Position numbers and translations under genes: made by a program
Shown: in pieces, positions 23,538 through 31,168 of the stretch
Numbering within the stretch: position 1 is the first letter of the stretch
How the letters are laid out: the number at the start of each line of letters is the position of its first letter
Notes under the pieces: generated by a model
What the model was told of the DNA's origin: nothing
The model's database searches: none
What the model saw: the letters and a program-made list of their open reading frames with translations, nothing else
Assembly: GCA_913049565.1 (NCBI GenBank)
Contig: CAJWZG010000006.1
Coordinates: 1-31,168 of the forward strand
Source: an uncultured Gammaproteobacteria bacterium
GTDB lineage: Bacteria > Pseudomonadota > Gammaproteobacteria > Pseudomonadales > Azotimanducaceae_A
Reading direction: 5' to 3'
DNA length: 31,168 nt

Positions 23538-25160
23538 CTACCGGTCGGCGCCAAGGCTCTTACCGCGCATTAGATCAGCCATCCGCTCAGCCACCATAAT
23601 CGTGGGTGCATTCAAATTGCCATTGGTAATATGCGGAAAGATAGAAGCATCAACCACGCGCAATGCTGTGGTGCCATGTACACGGCCTTGCGGGTCTACT
23701 ACCGCGTCTGCGTCCGAACCCATGCGACAAGTACCGCAGGGATGGTAGGCGCTCTCAGCATGCGCCGCTACAAAGGCGTCGAGCTGCGCATCGGTAACCG
23801 CTTCGGCACCGGGACTTAGTTCTGCGCCACGCAGCTCTGCCAAGGCCGGTTGCGCAAATATTGTCCGGGCATGACGAATGGCTGCCCGAAACACCCGCCA
23901 ATCTTCGTCATCGGTCATGTAATTGAAGGCTATCGCTGGGGCCTCGCTGGCCCGTTTGCTGCGCAACATGACGCTGCCGCGGCTTTTTGGCAGCATCGGT
24001 CCTACGTGCACCTGAAAGCCATGCCCTCGCGCCTTAGACGAACCGTCGTATGACATTGCCGTTGGCAAAAAGTGAAACTGTATATCCGGTTGAGCTTGGT
24101 TTTCATCGCTGCGAATAAACCCACCAACTTCGAAATGATTGGTAGCACCCAGACCGCTATGGGTTGAAAGCCACTGCATACCTATTTTCGCTCGGCCCAA
24201 CAGTCCCAAATGCTTGTGCAGGGAAATAGGCTGCACGCAGGCCTGCTGAACATAGACCTCCAGATGATCCATCAGGTTTTGACCCACCCCGGGACTGTCA
24301 CAGATAGGCTCTATGCCGTGGCTGCGCAGATGGGCTTGTGGCCCGATGCCCGAAAGCATCAATAACTGTGGGGAATTAATTGCGCCAGCGCATAAAACCA
24401 CTTCTGTGTTGGCAGTAAGCTGTACTTTGCCACCGTCTAGCAGTGCCTCCACACCACTTGCACGCCCATCGGCAAAGCAGACGCGCTGCACATTGGCCTG
24501 AGTTAGTACCTGTAAATTAGGGCGCTCACGAACGGGACGCAAATAAGCGCGAGACGAAGAGGAACGACGACCTTGAGCCACCGTCATGGGCATTGGCCCG
24601 AAGCCTTCTTGTTGCGCGCCGTTCAAATCTGGCGTGTAGGCATAACCCGCCTGTTCTGCTGCCTGCAGAAAACTTCGATACAGAGGATTTGCCATGGCGC
24701 CAGTCGTGGTCCCGAGGGGGCCTGTACCGCCGCGATAGTCGTCGGCATTACCCTCATCCGCACACTGGGCTTTTTTGAAATAAGGCAACACAGAACTGTA
24801 GTCCCAGCCAGTGGCGCCCATGGCATCCCAACGGTCGAAATCACCGGCGTTGCCGCGCACATAGACCATGCCGTTAATCGACGATGAACCGCCCAGTACA
24901 CGGCCACGCGGACAGGCCAAACGCCGCCCGTTCATCCGCGATTCCGGTTCACTGGCATAACACCAGTCGAATTTGGATCGCCCCATGGGCAGGTAAAAAG
25001 CTGAGGGCATAGCAAGCATCCAGCTACGATCCTCACCCCCCGCCTCTAGCAACAGAACCGAAGTGGCAGGGTCTTCGCTCAACCGATTCGCAAGCACACA
25101 CCCTGCGGAACCCGCGCCGACGATGATGTAGTCTGCCCTGAGATCACTGGCTGTTGGCAT
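23538..25160 (-). CDS. GMC-family FAD oxidoreductase (choline-dehydrogenase-like)
   Basis: The 540-residue protein has the FAD motif VGAGSAGCVLANR near the N-terminus, PRGRVLGGSSSINGMVYVRG (GMC signature 1), GAINSPQLLMLSGIGP (signature 2), and catalytic His and Asn at H473 (AYHPCGTCRMG) and N517 (NGNLNAPT). Length and motifs are closest to BetA-like choline dehydrogenase and related alcohol dehydrogenases. No betaine-aldehyde dehydrogenase, BetI or choline transporter is near, so choline is not assured, and a long-chain or polyethylene-glycol-type alcohol is possible. Start ATG follows AAGAGGG. The nearby SDR may handle the product. Confidence 0.93.
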   Translation of the reverse strand: MPTASDLRADYIIVGAGSAGCVLANRLSEDPATSVLLLEAGGEDRSWMLAMPSAFYLPMGRSKFDWCYASEPESRMNGRRLACPRGRVLGGSSSINGMVYVRGNAGDFDRWDAMGATGWDYSSVLPYFKKAQCADEGNADDYRGGTGPLGTTTGAMANPLYRSFLQAAEQAGYAYTPDLNGAQQEGFGPMPMTVAQGRRSSSSRAYLRPVRERPNLQVLTQANVQRVCFADGRASGVEALLDGGKVQLTANTEVVLCAGAINSPQLLMLSGIGPQAHLRSHGIEPICDSPGVGQNLMDHLEVYVQQACVQPISLHKHLGLLGRAKIGMQWLSTHSGLGATNHFEVGGFIRSDENQAQPDIQFHFLPTAMSYDGSSKARGHGFQVHVGPMLPKSRGSVMLRSKRASEAPAIAFNYMTDDEDWRVFRAAIRHARTIFAQPALAELRGAELSPGAEAVTDAQLDAFVAAHAESAYHPCGTCRMGSDADAVVDPQGRVHGTTALRVVDASIFPHITNGNLNAPTIMVAERMADLMRGKSLGADR

Positions 25161-25260
25161 AGCGCCCTCTTGTTATTTTGGTTTGCGCGTTAGGTTGGCT
25201 CAGCGCGCGGCCAAGTTCTTGTCAGAACACGCACCGCAAACAATATGTCTTAGCGACAGC

Positions 25261-25476
25261 CTAAGTCAGTCGCTGCACGTCGACACGCTGAACATTGATC
25301 GAGCTAACTTCATAATCGATGAAATTCTTAACGTAGGCGGCGTCTTTTTCTGCCGCCAAGGCTGTTAGAGCTGAAGAGATAAGCGCTTCCAGCATGCCAG
25401 CAGAATCGGCACCGTGATCTGAGGCTTGCTCGCTCAGGGCGGTGACAGTTTCTTTGGCTACACTCCATTTTGACAT
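25261..25476 (-). CDS. Small hypothetical protein downstream of lysC
   Basis: The 71-residue protein is acidic and mostly helical (SKWSVAKETVTALSEQASDHG, then MLEALISSALTALAAEKDAAYV), with a final beta-like segment. A CGGAGAG lies about 5 bases before its ATG, and the gene starts 25 bases after the lysC stop, so translation is plausible. I recognise no family. In Pseudomonas this position after lysC is occupied by csrA/rsmA, but the sequence here bears no resemblance to CsrA (which begins MLILTRRVGE). Confidence 0.65.
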   Translation of the reverse strand: MSKWSVAKETVTALSEQASDHGADSAGMLEALISSALTALAAEKDAAYVKNFIDYEVSSINVQRVDVQRLT

Positions 25477-25501
25477 GGCTACTCTCCGGATGATTTAAGG
25501 T

Positions 25502-26731
25502 TTAATCCACCGGCTCTGCGGCCAGCTCAAAGGCATCGTGTAAGGCTCTTACTGCCAGCTCTACATAGCGTTCTGCAATCACCACCGAGATTTTTATCTC
25601 GGAAGTTGAGATCATGAGAATGTTGACATTTTCTGCCGCCAAGCGATCAAAAACCTTAGTAGCAACTCCGGCGTGAGAGCGCATACCCACCCCGACGATA
25701 GACACTTTGGCAATGGCATTATCGCCAATGATTTCGCGCGCGCCAATTTCTGTCGCGACACTTTCCAGCAGCGTCAGTGTTGCCTCGTAATCTGGACGTT
25801 TCACCGTGAAGGTAAAGTCCGTCAGTCCGTCGATGCCCGCATTTTGCACGATCATATCGACTTCGATATTTCGCGCGCCAACCGGACCCAGTATCTTGGA
25901 GGCGATGCCCGGCAAGTCGGGCACCCCGGATATGGTGACTTTTGCTTCGTCTACGGCATGAGCAATGCCTGAGACCACGGCTTGTTCCATCGCGTCGTTC
26001 TCCAATGTGATTAACGTACCCGGGCCGTCTACGAAGGTCGACATAACCCGTAGCGGCACCCGATAGCGGCCAGCAAATTCTACCGAGCGTGGATGCAGCA
26101 CTTTCGAACCAAGGCTGGCCAGCTCTAACATTTCTTCAAAGGTTATCTGCTGCAGGCGTCGCGCACCCTCTACAATGCGCGGGTCGGTGGTATAGACCCC
26201 TTCTACATCTGTGCAAATCTCGCATTCGTCGGCGCTCAGAGCCGCGGCCAGCGCCACTGCGGAAGTATCCGAACCGCCACGACCTAGAGTGGTAATGGCA
26301 CCCTGTTCGTTGACACCCTGAAAACCCGCTACCACCGGCACTATGCCTTGATCTAGCGCGGCCCGCAGTTTTTCGGTTTCAATACTCCCGATACGCGCGC
26401 GACCATGCTGCGAATCCGTGCGCAAGGCGATTTGATCTGCAAGAAAAGACTGGGCTGCTACACCACGCTGCATCAGCGCAATACTAAGCAGCGCAATGGT
26501 CACCTGTTCGCCGGAGGCTGTGAGCACATCCATCTCTCGGCGACTGGCATCACCGCCACCCAGTTCCTGCCCCATGGCGACCAAGCGATTGGTTTCGCCA
26601 GACATAGCAGATACCACCACGGCGACTTGATGACCCATGGCTAAATAGCTGGCAACGCGCTCGGCCACCTGCGCAATGCGCTCAGTGCTGCCCACACTCG
26701 TGCCGCCGTACTTTTGCACAATCAATCCCAT
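25502..26731 (-). CDS. lysC: Aspartate kinase LysC
   Basis: The 409-residue protein is aspartokinase, the first step of lysine, threonine, methionine and diaminopimelate synthesis. It has the kinase N-terminus LIVQKYGGTSVGS (Lys7), VAGFQGVNEQGAITTLGRGGSDTSAVALA, EICTDVEGVYTTDPRIV, and two C-terminal ACT domains (GVPDLPGIASKILGPV and VGVGMRSHAGVATKVF) for feedback control by lysine and/or threonine. Its length matches the Pseudomonas-type enzyme. It follows the alaS-derived sequence on the same strand by 67 bases, the order known from gammaproteobacteria, which supports the origin of this part of the window. Confidence 0.97.
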   Translation of the reverse strand: MGLIVQKYGGTSVGSTERIAQVAERVASYLAMGHQVAVVVSAMSGETNRLVAMGQELGGGDASRREMDVLTASGEQVTIALLSIALMQRGVAAQSFLADQIALRTDSQHGRARIGSIETEKLRAALDQGIVPVVAGFQGVNEQGAITTLGRGGSDTSAVALAAALSADECEICTDVEGVYTTDPRIVEGARRLQQITFEEMLELASLGSKVLHPRSVEFAGRYRVPLRVMSTFVDGPGTLITLENDAMEQAVVSGIAHAVDEAKVTISGVPDLPGIASKILGPVGARNIEVDMIVQNAGIDGLTDFTFTVKRPDYEATLTLLESVATEIGAREIIGDNAIAKVSIVGVGMRSHAGVATKVFDRLAAENVNILMISTSEIKISVVIAERYVELAVRALHDAFELAAEPVD

Positions 26732-26798
26732 GCATTCATCCGTTAGTTAGCGCCAACGCCGACGCCGACGCAATCTCTAGTTCACCACAGTCTGTAAG

Positions 26799-29438
26799 TT
26801 AGGAGGCTAGCTGCTGTTCGGCCCAAGCCCGCGCCGCCGACAGTGCGTCGGAAACTCCATCAGCATTATCACCGCCTCCCGCTCGCGCTAGGTCTGGGCG
26901 GCCACCGCCCTTGGCTCCAACGCTGGGCGCAATAGTTTGCATCAGCTCGGCTGCAGAGGCTCGAATAGCAAGGTCTTTGCTTACCGCTGCCACCATGGAA
27001 ACCTTGCCTGCATCTACCGCAGCTAGAACGATAACGCACTGCTGCTGCATCTGGCCGCGCACTGTATCTAAGGTCTGCATCATGGCTTTGTTGTCGCCCT
27101 CAACCTGTGCCGCCAAGAACTGGACACCGTGAATTTCTTTTATTTGGCTGCCTAGGTCAGAGCTTTTGTTGGCCGCAAGCTGCTGACCCAACTGTTCAAC
27201 TTGACGCAGCAAGGCGCGATTTTCCGCAACCACCTGCTGCAGTCGTGGGGCAAGTTCAAGACGACCGACTTTCAGCGTCTGACTCATATCGGCGAGCAGG
27301 TCCTGATCGGCCTGCACTGTTTGCAGCGCGCCTTGGCCTGTTACCGCCTCGACGCGTCGAACACCGGCGGCGATACCGGCCTCGGAGACTATGCGAAATA
27401 GACCAATATCACCGGTGCGGCTGACATGGGTACCACCGCAAAGCTCGACGGAAAAGCCGTCGCCCATGGTAAGCACGCGAACCTCGTCGCCATATTTTTC
27501 GCCAAATAACGCCATGGCTCCATTGGCCACTGCCTCGTCGTAATTGAGTAGCTGGGTATCTACGGTGGTATTTTGGCGGATCTGGGCGTTTACGAGACCT
27601 TCTATTGCTACCAACTGATCGCTCTCGATTACTCCGGTATGCGCAAAATCAAAACGCAGCTTGTCGGCATTTACCAAGGAACCCCTTTGCTGCACATGCT
27701 CGCCTAACACCTCTCGCAGCGCCGCGTGCAGCAAATGGGTAGCCGAATGATTGGCGCGAGTTTGTGCCCGGCTTGGGTCATCGACTGCGGCTTGCAACGT
27801 ATCCCCGGCGCGAATGCAGCCATGCTGCACATGGCCAATGTGCAGATACTGATCGCCACTGATCTGGGTATCCACTACAACAAAGCTTGCCGCTTCGCTG
27901 CGCAGCAAACCACTGTCACCGACCTGACCACCGCTCTCCGCATAGAAAGCGGTTTTATCAAGGACCACTACGCCGCCGGTATCGCTACCGTCCAAGGCCT
28001 CCAGCGGATCGCCCTGCTCATCGAAAATTGCTATCACGCTGGCGTCATTGCTTAGCTGATCATAACCGCAAAATTCCACCCGATCTTTAATGCTGATCTT
28101 TTGCCCAAGACTGGTAGAAAAACTGGTGGCCGCACGTCCACGCGCGCGCTGGGCTTCCATGGCCTCGTCGAAGCCAGCCTGATCGACTTCCATATTCAGC
28201 TCACGAGCCACATCCGCAGTAAGATCTACTGGAAACCCATAAGTGTCATAAAGTTTGAATGCCACATCGCCGGGCAAGGTTTGGCCAGATACGTCGACAA
28301 GCTCTTTTTTCAGCAGTTCCATGCCTTGATTGAGGGTCTCACTAAAGCGCGCTTCCTCGTCCGCAAGCGCGCTGACCACATCATCAGCCCGCTCAGTCAG
28401 CAAGGGATAGGCTGCGCCCATTTTCTTTTTAGTTGTGGCGGCCTGATCAGCCTTGTTAATTAAAACAGGGTCGTCACTTTTCAAGAGATCGCCGAATTGG
28501 TTGGCATTTTCTATTGTTTCTGGATCCAAAACTAAGACGCGCAAATCAGCGGATTCTGCCCAACCACGCGCCCGCCGTATGCCCTCTTGTTCTATAGTGT
28601 CCTCAGATGCCCTTATTCCGGCGGTGTCTGCTACTGTCACAGGATACCCCCCTAAATCTAGGTGGGCTTCTACTATGTCCCGTGTAGTACCCGCCTTTTC
28701 AGATGTAATGGCTATATCACGTTTTGTCAGCCAGTTCACAAAGCTCGATTTTCCAACATTCGGCGGCCCAATAACAGCGACCTTCAGACCACTACGAAGT
28801 ATCTCGCCCTTTCTGTCATCATCAACAAACTCTTTTAATTCCTTATTTGTCGCCTCCACGCCCTGAAGCAAATCATTCAAGATGTTTTCGGGAATTTCTT
28901 CGTCGGGAAAGTCTATATAAGCCTCTATATACGCACCAAATCTTTTCAAGTCTTTTGACCATTTCTCTAACTGAAGCCTCAGGGCGCCCTCTAATTGATT
29001 TAATCCTTGGTCTCGTTGAGCCTCTGTTTCTGCGTTGATTAAATCGTTAATCCCCTCTGCCTCGGTCAAGTCTATTCGCCCATTCATTACAGCGCGCTTG
29101 CTAAACTCCCCATTTTCAGCGAAACGAAACCCCTCTTGCGCGCTTAGCGCACTATACACACCCTCGATCACGGCTCGGCCGCCGTGAAGATGCAACTCCA
29201 TAACATCCTCACCCGTGTAGCTTTCCGGGCCGCTAAAGAACAAAACGATCGATTGATCTAGTTTTTTCTTTTGGTGTTTTAGAGTCCTCAGGCTAGCAAT
29301 CTTTGGTTCTGGTCGCGCAAACCCAAGTAGTTCGGGTACATCATTCACCCGCGGACCCGAAATCCGAACCATCGCTGTAGCGGCGCGCCCCACTGCAGTT
29401 GCCAGTGAAAAAATTGTATCATCATAGTTGTTAACCAT
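26799..29438 (-). CDS. Chimeric frame: MnmE N-terminus joined to alanyl-tRNA synthetase C-terminus
   Basis: One 879-residue frame joins two unrelated proteins. Residues 1-331 are MnmE, the GTPase that modifies wobble uridine of tRNA: the tetrahydrofolate domain (DDTIFSLATA, GGRAVIEG), part of the helical domain, and a G domain with GPPNVGKS (224-231), DTAG (271-274) and NKAD (328-331). The frame stops being MnmE at the fourth G motif, so the SAK motif and the C-terminal helix with its catalytic Cys are missing. From about residue 340 it is AlaRS: FYAESGGQVGD, the editing HxxxH (H564, H568), CGGTH (C667, H671) and the DHHA1/C-Ala end with GGGRPDLARAGG. The aminoacylation domain (about 340 residues) is absent. 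Neither half can be complete, so this is an artefact or a rearrangement, not a usual gene. Confidence 0.9.
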   Translation of the reverse strand: MVNNYDDTIFSLATAVGRAATAMVRISGPRVNDVPELLGFARPEPKIASLRTLKHQKKKLDQSIVLFFSGPESYTGEDVMELHLHGGRAVIEGVYSALSAQEGFRFAENGEFSKRAVMNGRIDLTEAEGINDLINAETEAQRDQGLNQLEGALRLQLEKWSKDLKRFGAYIEAYIDFPDEEIPENILNDLLQGVEATNKELKEFVDDDRKGEILRSGLKVAVIGPPNVGKSSFVNWLTKRDIAITSEKAGTTRDIVEAHLDLGGYPVTVADTAGIRASEDTIEQEGIRRARGWAESADLRVLVLDPETIENANQFGDLLKSDDPVLINKADQAATTKKKMGAAYPLLTERADDVVSALADEEARFSETLNQGMELLKKELVDVSGQTLPGDVAFKLYDTYGFPVDLTADVARELNMEVDQAGFDEAMEAQRARGRAATSFSTSLGQKISIKDRVEFCGYDQLSNDASVIAIFDEQGDPLEALDGSDTGGVVVLDKTAFYAESGGQVGDSGLLRSEAASFVVVDTQISGDQYLHIGHVQHGCIRAGDTLQAAVDDPSRAQTRANHSATHLLHAALREVLGEHVQQRGSLVNADKLRFDFAHTGVIESDQLVAIEGLVNAQIRQNTTVDTQLLNYDEAVANGAMALFGEKYGDEVRVLTMGDGFSVELCGGTHVSRTGDIGLFRIVSEAGIAAGVRRVEAVTGQGALQTVQADQDLLADMSQTLKVGRLELAPRLQQVVAENRALLRQVEQLGQQLAANKSSDLGSQIKEIHGVQFLAAQVEGDNKAMMQTLDTVRGQMQQQCVIVLAAVDAGKVSMVAAVSKDLAIRASAAELMQTIAPSVGAKGGGRPDLARAGGGDNADGVSDALSAARAWAEQQLAS
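28419..28448. other. Junction between gammaproteobacterial and alphaproteobacterial-like DNA
   Basis: The MnmE NKAD motif ends at 28446-28448 and AlaRS begins again at MGAAYP (Met codon 28419-28421), so the join lies within this short interval. G+C counted by hand is 35 of 60 and 32 of 60 on the two lines just left of the join, but 26 of 60 on a line at 28501 and 46 of 120 at 30601-30720. Confidence 0.8.
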
Positions 29439-29464
29439 AGAAAATTGATTTCTGTTCAGATTTA

Positions 29465-29522
29465 AACCCGCATGTGTTTAGGGGAAGACCCCTTTAAAAA
29501 CTATTCTTACATGCGGTTTTTT
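29465..29522 (+). promoter_or_regulatory. Nested hairpin with T-tract upstream of quinone oxidoreductase
   Basis: CCGCATGT (29468-29475) pairs with ACATGCGG (29509-29516), enclosing a second hairpin AGGGG-AAGA-CCCCT (29480-29493). Six T follow at 29517-29522, as in an intrinsic terminator reading rightwards. It sits in the divergent region between mnmE and the oxidoreductase, so it may terminate a short leader RNA or act as an attenuator. Confidence 0.6.
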
Positions 29523-29545
29523 CTCTAGTTTTATAACGCTTGCTT

Positions 29546-29562
29546 CTATATTTTGAATATAG
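29546..29562. promoter_or_regulatory. Perfect AT-rich inverted repeat before quinone oxidoreductase
   Basis: CTATATT-TTG-AATATAG is a perfect 7-base inverted repeat 28 bases upstream of the ATG at 29591. It is a plausible operator or part of the promoter of this gene; no regulator is adjacent. Confidence 0.4.
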
Positions 29563-29590
29563 CGTCTCTACTGCCTGATTGGAACCAAAC

Positions 29591-30565
29591 ATGACAAAAG
29601 CAATTCGTTTTCATCAAACCGGAGGGCCCGAGGTTCTTAAATTAGATGATGTTGATGTGGGGGCCCCTGAAGCACACCAAATTTTAGTTCGTCATACAGC
29701 TATCGGCTTAAATTATATCGACACCTACCACAGAAGCGGTCTTTACCCTCTACCGCTCCCGTCTATGATAGGTATGGAGGCGGCTGGAGTTGTTCTCGCA
29801 ACAGGTCCAGACGTGAACGATATCAAGTCTGGGGATCGCATCGCCTATGCCTGTCCACCACCAGGCTCATATTGTGAAGAGAGGCTAATAGACTCGGACA
29901 AAGTCGTAGTAATCCCCCCTGGCGTCAGCGACGACGCGGCAGCAGCTATGATGTTGAAGGGCCTTACCGCACAATATCTCGTTAGGCAAATACATAAAGT
30001 CTCATCCGGTGATACGATACTGATACATGCGGCCGCGGGTGGTGTCGGTCTAATTGTTTGCCAGTGGGCCAAAGCCCTTGGCGCCACTGTGATCGGTACT
30101 GTCAGCACCGAGGAAAAAGCCGTTTTGGCCAGATCCAACGGATGTGACCATACTATTTTGTACACCAAAGAAGACTTCTTGGAGCGTGTCCTCGATATAA
30201 CTGATGGCGCGAAACTGCCCGTTGTGTTCGATTCTATTGGGAAAGATACTTTTGAAAAATCTTTGGATTGTCTGCGCCCCCTTGGCAAAATGGTAAGTTT
30301 CGGTCAGGCCTCCGGTCCAATACCACCAGTTGATCTTGGCGTCTTCGCACAAAAAGGTTCTTTGTTCTTCACAAGGCCAACTCTTTTCAATTATGCAGAC
30401 ACAGCTAGTAACTTAAGGGCAATGTCCGAGGATTTGTTCCGTGTAGTGGCCTCTGGAGAGGTTAAAATACAGATTGACCAGAAATTCGCTCTTTCAGAGG
30501 CGCGTGCTGCTCACGAAGCCTTGGAATCTAGGAAAACAACAGCCTCAACCATCCTAATTCCATAA
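29591..30565 (+). CDS. NADPH:quinone oxidoreductase (zinc-free MDR family)
   Basis: The 324-residue protein, starting at ATG 29591 (MTKAIRFHQTGGPEVLKLDD; the upstream TTG at 29579 adds nothing), is a QOR/zeta-crystallin-type enzyme of the medium-chain dehydrogenase family. It has NYIDTYHRSGLYP, GMEAAGVV, the nucleotide motif HAAAGGVGL (near 147-155), and no zinc-binding Cys cluster. It reduces quinones with NADPH by one-electron or two-electron transfer. Its codons are AT-richer than the genes left of 28420, and it lies between mnmE and rho sequences that look alphaproteobacterial, so it belongs to the same source. Confidence 0.9.
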   Translation: MTKAIRFHQTGGPEVLKLDDVDVGAPEAHQILVRHTAIGLNYIDTYHRSGLYPLPLPSMIGMEAAGVVLATGPDVNDIKSGDRIAYACPPPGSYCEERLIDSDKVVVIPPGVSDDAAAAMMLKGLTAQYLVRQIHKVSSGDTILIHAAAGGVGLIVCQWAKALGATVIGTVSTEEKAVLARSNGCDHTILYTKEDFLERVLDITDGAKLPVVFDSIGKDTFEKSLDCLRPLGKMVSFGQASGPIPPVDLGVFAQKGSLFFTRPTLFNYADTASNLRAMSEDLFRVVASGEVKIQIDQKFALSEARAAHEALESRKTTASTILIP

Positions 30566-30603
30566 TTTTTGGTATTTATATAACTTCTGTTAACGGGAAA
30601 GAA

Positions 30604-31168
30604 CTAGGAGTTCATGGCATCGAAGAAGTCTTCATTATTTTTTGATACTTTCAGCTTGTCTAATAAAAACTCCATAGCGTCTACGGTACCCATTTGAGAT
30701 AAAATTCGACGCAGTACCCACATTTTGGAGAGCGTTGCTTTATCGACAAGCAACTCTTCTTTTCGCGTTCCAGATTTCGTTATATCGATTGTTGGAAAGG
30801 TTCGTTTGTCTGACAGCTTCCTATCTAGGATCAACTCTGAGTTACCGGTTCCTTTAAATTCTTCAAATATAACCTCATCCATTCTTGATCCTGTATCAAT
30901 CAAAGCTGTCGCTATAATTGATAGTGACCCCCCTTGTTCTATATTTCGCGCCGCACCAAAAAATCGTTTTGGTCGTTGAAGAGCATTAGCATCTACGCCG
31001 CCAGTTAAGACTTTGCCAGATGATGGAACAACCGTGTTATAGGCTCTAGCCAAACGGGTTATTGAATCTAATAAAATGACCACATCTCGTCTATGTTCGA
31101 CCAAACGCTTTGCTTTTTCAATAACCATTTCTGCAACTTGTACATGTCGCCCAGCAGGCTCATCAAAT
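30604..31168 (-). CDS. rho: Transcription termination factor Rho (partial, right edge)
   Basis: The frame is open to the right edge and encodes the C-terminal 187 residues of Rho, an RNA-dependent ATPase that ends transcription. Visible are [35 protein letters not shown] (Walker B area), [32 protein letters not shown] and [19 protein letters not shown], all highly conserved in Rho. The end, with [19 protein letters not shown], is in the style of alphaproteobacterial Rho. The arrangement rho and mnmE on one strand is a conserved alphaproteobacterial neighbourhood, here with the oxidoreductase gene in between. The N-terminal RNA-binding part lies outside the window. Confidence 0.94.
   Translation of the reverse strand, partial: FDEPAGRHVQVAEMVIEKAKRLVEHRRDVVILLDSITRLARAYNTVVPSSGKVLTGGVDANALQRPKRFFGAARNIEQGGSLSIIATALIDTGSRMDEVIFEEFKGTGNSELILDRKLSDKRTFPTIDITKSGTRKEELLVDKATLSKMWVLRRILSQMGTVDAMEFLLDKLKVSKNNEDFFDAMNS

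Noticed and set aside
26752..26773. CGCCGA-type short repeats between lysC and alaS
   Set aside because: Only three or four imperfect 6-base units are present, too few to call a meaningful repeat.
26799..29438. A novel functional MnmE-AlaRS fusion enzyme
   Set aside because: Both partners lack essential catalytic parts, and composition and gene neighbourhood change at the join, so a chimera is much more likely than a new enzyme.

Overview
The window reads as an environmental gammaproteobacterial contig of moderately high G+C with a shorter, more AT-rich alphaproteobacterial-looking piece at its right end. The gammaproteobacterial assignment rests on inference from alaS followed by lysC (the order known from Pseudomonas-type genomes), a sigma-54-controlled type VI secretion locus and the general gene style. 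The genus cannot be named from sequence alone.

Region 1 (1-6638) is the end of a type VI secretion (T6SS) cluster. Reading leftwards it holds a small basic/winged-helix-like protein, a TssB and TssC sheath fused into one 714-residue chain, an Hcp-like tube protein, the baseplate wedge protein TssE, and the start of TssF, which runs off the left edge. A near-perfect sigma-54 (-24/-12) promoter sits just upstream of the operon. A divergent block carries a small repeat-type protein resembling the DUF6150 family and a sigma-54 enhancer-binding protein, the likely activator.

Region 2 (6675-14256) holds accessory and housekeeping genes: two tandem paralogous secreted or lipid-anchored proteins of unknown function, an isoaspartyl peptidase/asparaginase, a soluble class III nucleotide cyclase with TolB-like and TPR regions, a small hypothetical protein, a VOC-fold protein, a Tag-like DNA glycosylase and a TauD/TfdA dioxygenase.

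Region 3 (14340-18917) is a fatty acyl or steroid side-chain beta-oxidation module: an SDR dehydrogenase converging, through a bidirectional terminator, on a thiolase and two acyl-CoA dehydrogenases. The two dehydrogenases look like the halves of a heteromeric enzyme.

Region 4 (19099-26731) has a PilD-like protein lacking most catalytic residues, a lipoprotein, a membrane adenylate cyclase, an SDR, a GMC oxidoreductase, a small conserved-looking protein and aspartate kinase LysC.

Region 5 (26799-31168) begins with one open reading frame whose C-terminal part is alanyl-tRNA synthetase without its aminoacylation domain, and whose N-terminal part is the start of tRNA-modification GTPase MnmE. 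G+C drops at the join (28419-28448), and the genes beyond it (mnmE, a quinone oxidoreductase, rho) look alphaproteobacterial. The most economical reading is that two genomes have been joined here by an assembly or amplification artefact, although a real recombination cannot be excluded from sequence alone. The most biologically interesting features that do not depend on this join are the TssB-TssC sheath fusion, the degenerate PilD homologue and the paired acyl-CoA dehydrogenases.
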